Shown: in pieces, positions 5,119 to 8,170 of the stretch | How positions within the stretch are numbered: position 1 is the first letter of the stretch | Layout of the letters: every line of letters starts with the position of its first letter | Source of the DNA: DAOOWV01 sp035371485 | Lineage (GTDB): Bacteria > Patescibacteriota > Dojkabacteria > JAFGLO01 | DNA length: 8,170 nucleotides | Reading direction: 5' to 3' | Assembly: GCA_035371485.1 (NCBI GenBank) | Contig: DAOOWV010000036.1 | Coordinates: forward strand, 1-8,170 | Notes under the pieces: model-generated | Database searches by the model: none | Told to the model about the DNA's origin: nothing | What the model saw: the letters and a program-made list of their open reading frames with translations, nothing else | Translations under genes and position numbers: made by a program

Positions 5119-7428
5119 ATGAGTGTAAAAGTAAGATCACCAAAAACCAAGCGATTAATAATTATTTTTTCAATATTAACGATATTGACTGCAGGTGCTG
5201 GCGGTTTTGTTATTTGGCAACTTACCAAGGATGTTGGAAGTGATAGAAGTAGAGCTGGTGAAATTGATACATGTGAATGGTGTGCTGGAGCGGATCAGTG
5301 TTGGCAAAGCACAGGACACGCACCGGAGACATTAAGTACTCCCGCTTGTGGTGGTGGGGCGTGTTGTACTGGATTTGTGCCAGCCGCCGATGATGCTACA
5401 CCTACACCAGAGCCTTCTTGTGGGTCTAGCGGGGCTTGTGAAGCCGGTAGTTGTTGTTCAAATGTAAAATACCCATATACTGATGCTCGTTGTACTGGAG
5501 TTGGTGGCAATGAACCTTTCAGTAAGTGTACAGGAACTCCCAGTTGTAGTAGCGATCCTAACTGTGGTGACACCCATTGGCAAACTGATATATGTAGGGG
5601 TACTTTGGCTTTAGGTTGTTATTGTAAGGGTTGTGAGGTTGAGGGTGGTTGTGCGGCTACTGTAGCTGCACATCTTGATCCTAATAATCCTGTACCTTGC
5701 AATGCACCATGTGAATGTGTAGACTGGATGAAGGCAAACGGATATACCGCGCAGCAAATAGCTACTGTTGAAAATCACTGCCTTGTTGATAGTGTTTGGG
5801 GAAGTGAGGCTCCACTTGGTAACTATGAAAACTCTCAATGTTTGAAAGCTCAATATGATGTGACTTCGATTAAAGATGGTAATTATACATATGTTTGTCA
5901 TAAGTTTGAGCAAGGTGGGAAAGAATGGCCAGAGTGCATTGAGACTGTAGAGGAAAAACCTTTGTGTGTATCTATGAAATTAAATGGTGAATCAAGACAT
6001 AGTACAGCTCTGACGGTTACAACTGATACTCAAAGCATCAACTTAGCTTTACAGGGTAAAGATCCAGATGGAAGACCACTAAAGATGGGATATTGTTACA
6101 GTATCGCTGGGCAGACGAATGATTTTTATTTAAGAGGAGATGCAGTATGGATTTGTAATGAGCAATCTAATTTTGTTGACAAGGGAGGCAGCGTTTATGA
6201 ATCAATCTGGAGTAATTTGACATTTGCTTCACTTAGAACAGCACTAGTTAATAAAAATATATCAGGAGTGACATTAGCTGAAATCAATGAAAAAGGATTA
6301 GTCTTTTTATCAAGAATATACGATAACTCAATCGCAGGTAAGTATTGCTCCACCAACCCTGCATATAACAATGGTGGGGGAATAATCATTCCTGGGGCAA
6401 CAGAGACGTGTAATGGTGATAATTGTAGGGCACTTGTTCAGTTAGCAGAAAACCCTGTATGTGCAGGTATTTCACCAAAGGACGTTGAAATAAGAGAAGC
6501 AAGAAGTATTACGTTTACAGGAACTGCTTCTTCTCCGGTCACAGTTTTCAAATGGAGGGCTGATACAGATTGTGATGGAAATGTTAATGAGCATGATTGG
6601 ATAACCAATACTTTAACAACTGCAAGTCTAACTAATACTCAAGCGTTTAATTTTACACCCGGTAGTAGTGAGGTATGTAGAGTTGAAGTAAGGGTACAGG
6701 ATGAAACAACAACAAGACCTGTATGTACATTTGATATTCCGTATGTGCCTGCTGGTGAGATAATTGTAGACAAAACTGGACCAGTATGTGTAGAAAGAAT
6801 TGCTCCCAATAATGTTGCTAGATTTACCGTAACAGTTACGATCCCTACAGATTCAGAACAAAGTACGATGAATATTGTTAGAATAACAGATATATTGCCA
6901 TTAGGTTTTAGATATGTGACAGGAAGTGCTACTTTGACAATAGGAAGTACTGCACAGACCTTAGGAGTTCCGACAAGTTCAATAAGTAACGATGTTGAAA
7001 CTTTGGTATGGAGTAGTACGACGGGTTGGAATTTAGCACGCAATCAACAAATGGTATTGGTATTTCAGGCTACTGCTACAGGAACAGCCAGGACAGGGCA
7101 AAACATAAATGAAGTTGTAGTTGAACCGAAAGATGGAGATCCAGTACATGATGAATATCCTTTTGCAGTGGAACAAACCTGTGCTCCAGTGCCAGCAACA
7201 GGAGTAATGGATGTACTTCCATATATAACTACATTATGTTTGTTGGTGTTAGGAATATATTTATATCGTGAGGATTTCCTGTTAAGTATTCCGAAAGTGC
7301 ATGTAAACGTAGGGGTTAAGGAGAGTGGAAAATTATTAAGATTGAAGCTCACAAGACCAAAAGAATATTACGAAGAGAAGGCATTGAATGAGCTAAAAAA
7401 GAAAAATGTAAAGCGTAAGGTTGATTAG
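5119..7428 (+). CDS. large Cys-rich, doubly membrane-anchored surface protein with DUF11-like domain
   Basis: This encodes 769 residues. A basic N-terminus (KTKR) and membrane segment at about 12-34 are followed by an extracellular region of about 660 residues, a second membrane segment at about 697-716, and a roughly 50-residue Lys-rich cytoplasmic tail, giving an N-in/C-in topology. Residues 52-200 hold 22 Cys, including two C-x4-C-C units (C77/82/83 and C107/112/113) joined by a Pro/Thr linker (ATPTPEPS). Further Cys are spaced from 221 to 557, for 39 in total. An Ig/PKD-like part at about 447-545 carries DTDCDGNVNEHD (482-493), which fits a D-x-D-x-D-G EF-hand/dockerin-type calcium loop. 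Residues 546-685 resemble DUF11 repeats (ITDILPLGFRYVTGSATL). VPATG (691-695) precedes the last membrane segment. The role is probably structural or adhesive; no enzyme motif was seen. It is preceded by its own predicted promoter. Confidence 0.85.
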   Translation: MSVKVRSPKTKRLIIIFSILTILTAGAGGFVIWQLTKDVGSDRSRAGEIDTCEWCAGADQCWQSTGHAPETLSTPACGGGACCTGFVPAADDATPTPEPSCGSSGACEAGSCCSNVKYPYTDARCTGVGGNEPFSKCTGTPSCSSDPNCGDTHWQTDICRGTLALGCYCKGCEVEGGCAATVAAHLDPNNPVPCNAPCECVDWMKANGYTAQQIATVENHCLVDSVWGSEAPLGNYENSQCLKAQYDVTSIKDGNYTYVCHKFEQGGKEWPECIETVEEKPLCVSMKLNGESRHSTALTVTTDTQSINLALQGKDPDGRPLKMGYCYSIAGQTNDFYLRGDAVWICNEQSNFVDKGGSVYESIWSNLTFASLRTALVNKNISGVTLAEINEKGLVFLSRIYDNSIAGKYCSTNPAYNNGGGIIIPGATETCNGDNCRALVQLAENPVCAGISPKDVEIREARSITFTGTASSPVTVFKWRADTDCDGNVNEHDWITNTLTTASLTNTQAFNFTPGSSEVCRVEVRVQDETTTRPVCTFDIPYVPAGEIIVDKTGPVCVERIAPNNVARFTVTVTIPTDSEQSTMNIVRITDILPLGFRYVTGSATLTIGSTAQTLGVPTSSISNDVETLVWSSTTGWNLARNQQMVLVFQATATGTARTGQNINEVVVEPKDGDPVHDEYPFAVEQTCAPVPATGVMDVLPYITTLCLLVLGIYLYREDFLLSIPKVHVNVGVKESGKLLRLKLTRPKEYYEEKALNELKKKNVKRKVD

Positions 7429-7442
7429 AATATGAGGCTAAA

Positions 7443-7517
7443 ATAAGTGAGAAGTGGTAAATAAGAGGTGAGACTAGTGAACTAATTGTCTCCATTATCA
7501 CTTCTTACGTCTCACTT
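7443..7517. repeat. imperfect inverted repeat of the AAGTGATAAG family
   Basis: The left arm (7445-7474) carries AAGTGAGA, AAGTGGTAA and GAGAC. The right arm (7488-7516) reads as the complement AAGTGAGA, AAGTGATAA and GAGAC, with insertions between blocks. The inner GAGAC (7470-7474) and GTCTC (7488-7492) pair across a 13-base loop. The units resemble the heptamers at 1049-1083. Another copy, TATCACTTAA, lies at 7533-7542. Confidence 0.55.
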
Positions 7518-7557
7518 AATAAATATTTCCTTTATCACTTAAAAATACGCTGTACTG

Positions 7558-7594
7558 TAATATTGCATACACTTATTAATATGCGATACTATTA
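7558..7594. terminator. bulged hairpin, possible bidirectional terminator
   Basis: TAATA-TTGCATA (7558-7569) pairs with TATGCGA (7580-7586) and, after a 3-base bulge (TAC), TATTA (7590-7594), around a 10-base loop. That gives 12 pairs including one G-T wobble. It lies 38 bases beyond the stop of the minus-strand gene. There is no adjacent T-run on either strand, so terminator function is a guess. Confidence 0.3.
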
Positions 7595-7631
7595 TCTCTA
7601 TCCCAAGATCAGCTATTAAAGGTTATGAAAT

Positions 7632-8030
7632 TTAATTTTTTTCAGCTTTAATTGGTTCCCCTTGATAACCGTAGGGAATATTATTTGAAACAACGATTAC
7701 GTAATAATCATTGGTAGAATTAATTGTACATACAGATACAGAATGGTTATCAGCGTATAAAAGTCCATCAGAAGTTTGAGCAATGTCAGTCACATTATCT
7801 GGATTATCACCATATTTTATGTAACCAATACTTTTTTCAGTGGTTTGCCATTGTGTTAACAAACATCCGTTTTTGTCGATAGAAACTCTTGTGTTGTATG
7901 GTGTTTCGGGGGCGTGTTTGGGCTGGTAATCGTCTCTTTTATTACTAATAATGTAAATATAAGTTAAAACAGTAAGCGTTAAGATCGTAAAGGATATTAC
8001 TAGAACTAATCTGCGGTTTCTGGTGTTCAT
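7632..8030 (-). CDS. single-pass membrane protein with Fn3/purple-acid-phosphatase-N-like domain
   Basis: This encodes 132 residues. A basic start (MNTRNRR) precedes a membrane helix at about 8-29 and a small extracellular domain at about 44-127. The pattern RVSIDKNGCLLTQWQTT ... IGYIKYGDNPDNV ... HSVSVCTINSTNDYYVIVVSN follows the beta-sandwich found at the N-terminus of purple acid phosphatases and in many Fn3-like modules (W-x-T, then V/I-x-Y-G, then H-x-V, then Y-Y-x-x-x-x-S). C56 and C101 fall in strands that could face each other and form a disulfide. There is no catalytic domain; the module stands alone on its anchor. It begins 7 bases after the dnaJ stop on the same strand, so it is probably co-transcribed with dnaJ. 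No Shine-Dalgarno site is seen. The family assignment is by pattern only. Confidence 0.75.
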   Translation of the reverse strand: MNTRNRRLVLVISFTILTLTVLTYIYIISNKRDDYQPKHAPETPYNTRVSIDKNGCLLTQWQTTEKSIGYIKYGDNPDNVTDIAQTSDGLLYADNHSVSVCTINSTNDYYVIVVSNNIPYGYQGEPIKAEKN

Positions 8031-8037
8031 TATTACA

Positions 8038-8170
8038 CTAAGCTTGGATTTTATTTAATTTTTCCCAAATTTCTTTTTCCTTGTTCGAAAGTTTCTTAGG
8101 TACAACTATTTTAGATTTTACATACATATTTCCCTTTTTGCTTTTATTTCCAACAATGTAAGTGCCGTAT
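8038..8170 (-). CDS. dnaJ: DnaJ chaperone, C-terminal end (partial)
   Basis: On the minus strand a frame open from the window edge encodes 43 residues before TAG at 8038-8040. The text KKGNMYVKSKIVVPKKLSNK followed by EKEIWEKLNKIQA matches the end of the DnaJ C-terminal substrate-binding domain, where G-D-L-Y-V-x-V-x-V-x-V-P-x-x-L-(S/T) is followed by a helix (x-x-Q-x-x-L-L-x-x-L). G-N-M here replaces the usual G-D-L. DnaJ is the Hsp40 co-chaperone that delivers substrates to DnaK. The J-domain and zinc fingers lie outside the window, so a full DnaJ versus a CbpA-like form cannot be distinguished. The next gene starts 7 bases downstream. Confidence 0.75.
   Translation of the reverse strand, partial: YGTYIVGNKSKKGNMYVKSKIVVPKKLSNKEKEIWEKLNKIQA

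Larger units (their letters stand above)
7429..7631. other. convergent intergenic region with degenerate repeats and hairpins
   Basis: This 203-base gap lies between the ends of two convergent genes. I see no gene in it. It holds GTGAGAA/GTGGTAA-type units on one side and their complements (TATCACTT, TCTCACTT, TATCACTT) on the other, forming an imperfect inverted repeat, then a separate hairpin at 7558-7594. No classical GC-rich stem with a T-run was found, but these structures are the best candidates for transcription stop signals for both genes. Confidence 0.6.

Noticed and set aside
5295..5573. Antisense frame of 92 codons opposite the Cys-rich region
   Set aside because: It mirrors the biased composition of the surface-protein gene and has no promoter or recognisable domain.
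5240..5720. Higher GC in the first part of the surface-protein gene as a sign of recent transfer
   Set aside because: The shift is explained by Gly, Ala, Cys and Pro codons; the flanking sequence shows no integration marks.
6639..7043. Antisense frame of 134 codons opposite the DUF11-like domain
   Set aside because: The plus-strand frame has clear domain motifs, while the antisense product shows no family features.

Overview
The window is AT-rich DNA with compact genes, short or overlapping intergenic distances and few Shine-Dalgarno sites. Gene content and protein style point to a Patescibacteria (Candidate Phyla Radiation) bacterium, probably Microgenomates or a relative such as Dojkabacteria or Katanobacteria; rank below phylum cannot be settled from this sequence. 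Supporting signs are surface proteins with an N-terminal membrane anchor, Cys-rich segments and TP-rich linkers, a DUF11-like domain near the C-terminus, a membrane-anchored lysozyme-like enzyme, and a small membrane protein with a fibronectin/phosphatase-N-like domain. TGA is used as a true stop (end of ruvX), which argues against the TGA=Gly code of Gracilibacteria and SR1.

Layout. (1) 1-438 (+): C-terminal part of an O-antigen ligase/polymerase-type membrane protein, cut by the window edge. (2) 517-1020 (+): small membrane-anchored protein of unknown function. (3) 1079-1971 (-): a 59-residue helical protein followed by a membrane-anchored glucosaminidase/lysozyme-like protein. (4) 1972-2114: divergent promoter region. 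(5) 2115-4075 (+): ruvX, then an LCP-family cell-wall polymer ligase overlapping it by ATGA. (6) 4128-5048 (+): DNA polymerase III delta subunit. (7) 5119-7428 (+): a 769-residue Cys-rich surface protein anchored at both ends. (8) 7429-7631: convergent intergenic region with repeats and hairpins. (9) 7632-8170 (-): a small single-pass membrane protein directly downstream of the C-terminal end of dnaJ, cut by the window edge.

The genes fall into two themes: the cell envelope (O-antigen-type ligase, LCP ligase, wall hydrolase, surface protein, Fn3-like anchor) and housekeeping DNA or protein maintenance (RuvX, HolA, DnaJ). No mobile element, CRISPR array, rRNA or tRNA was seen. The most notable non-coding signals are a degenerate heptamer family (ACTTATC/ACTTACC and its complement) present in three intergenic regions including both convergent junctions, predicted promoters placed so close to start codons that several transcripts may be leaderless, and two tiny leader reading frames ending at or just before the real start codon of ruvX and of the surface-protein gene. 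No clear new multi-gene system is visible; the large Cys-rich protein is the best candidate for undescribed biology.
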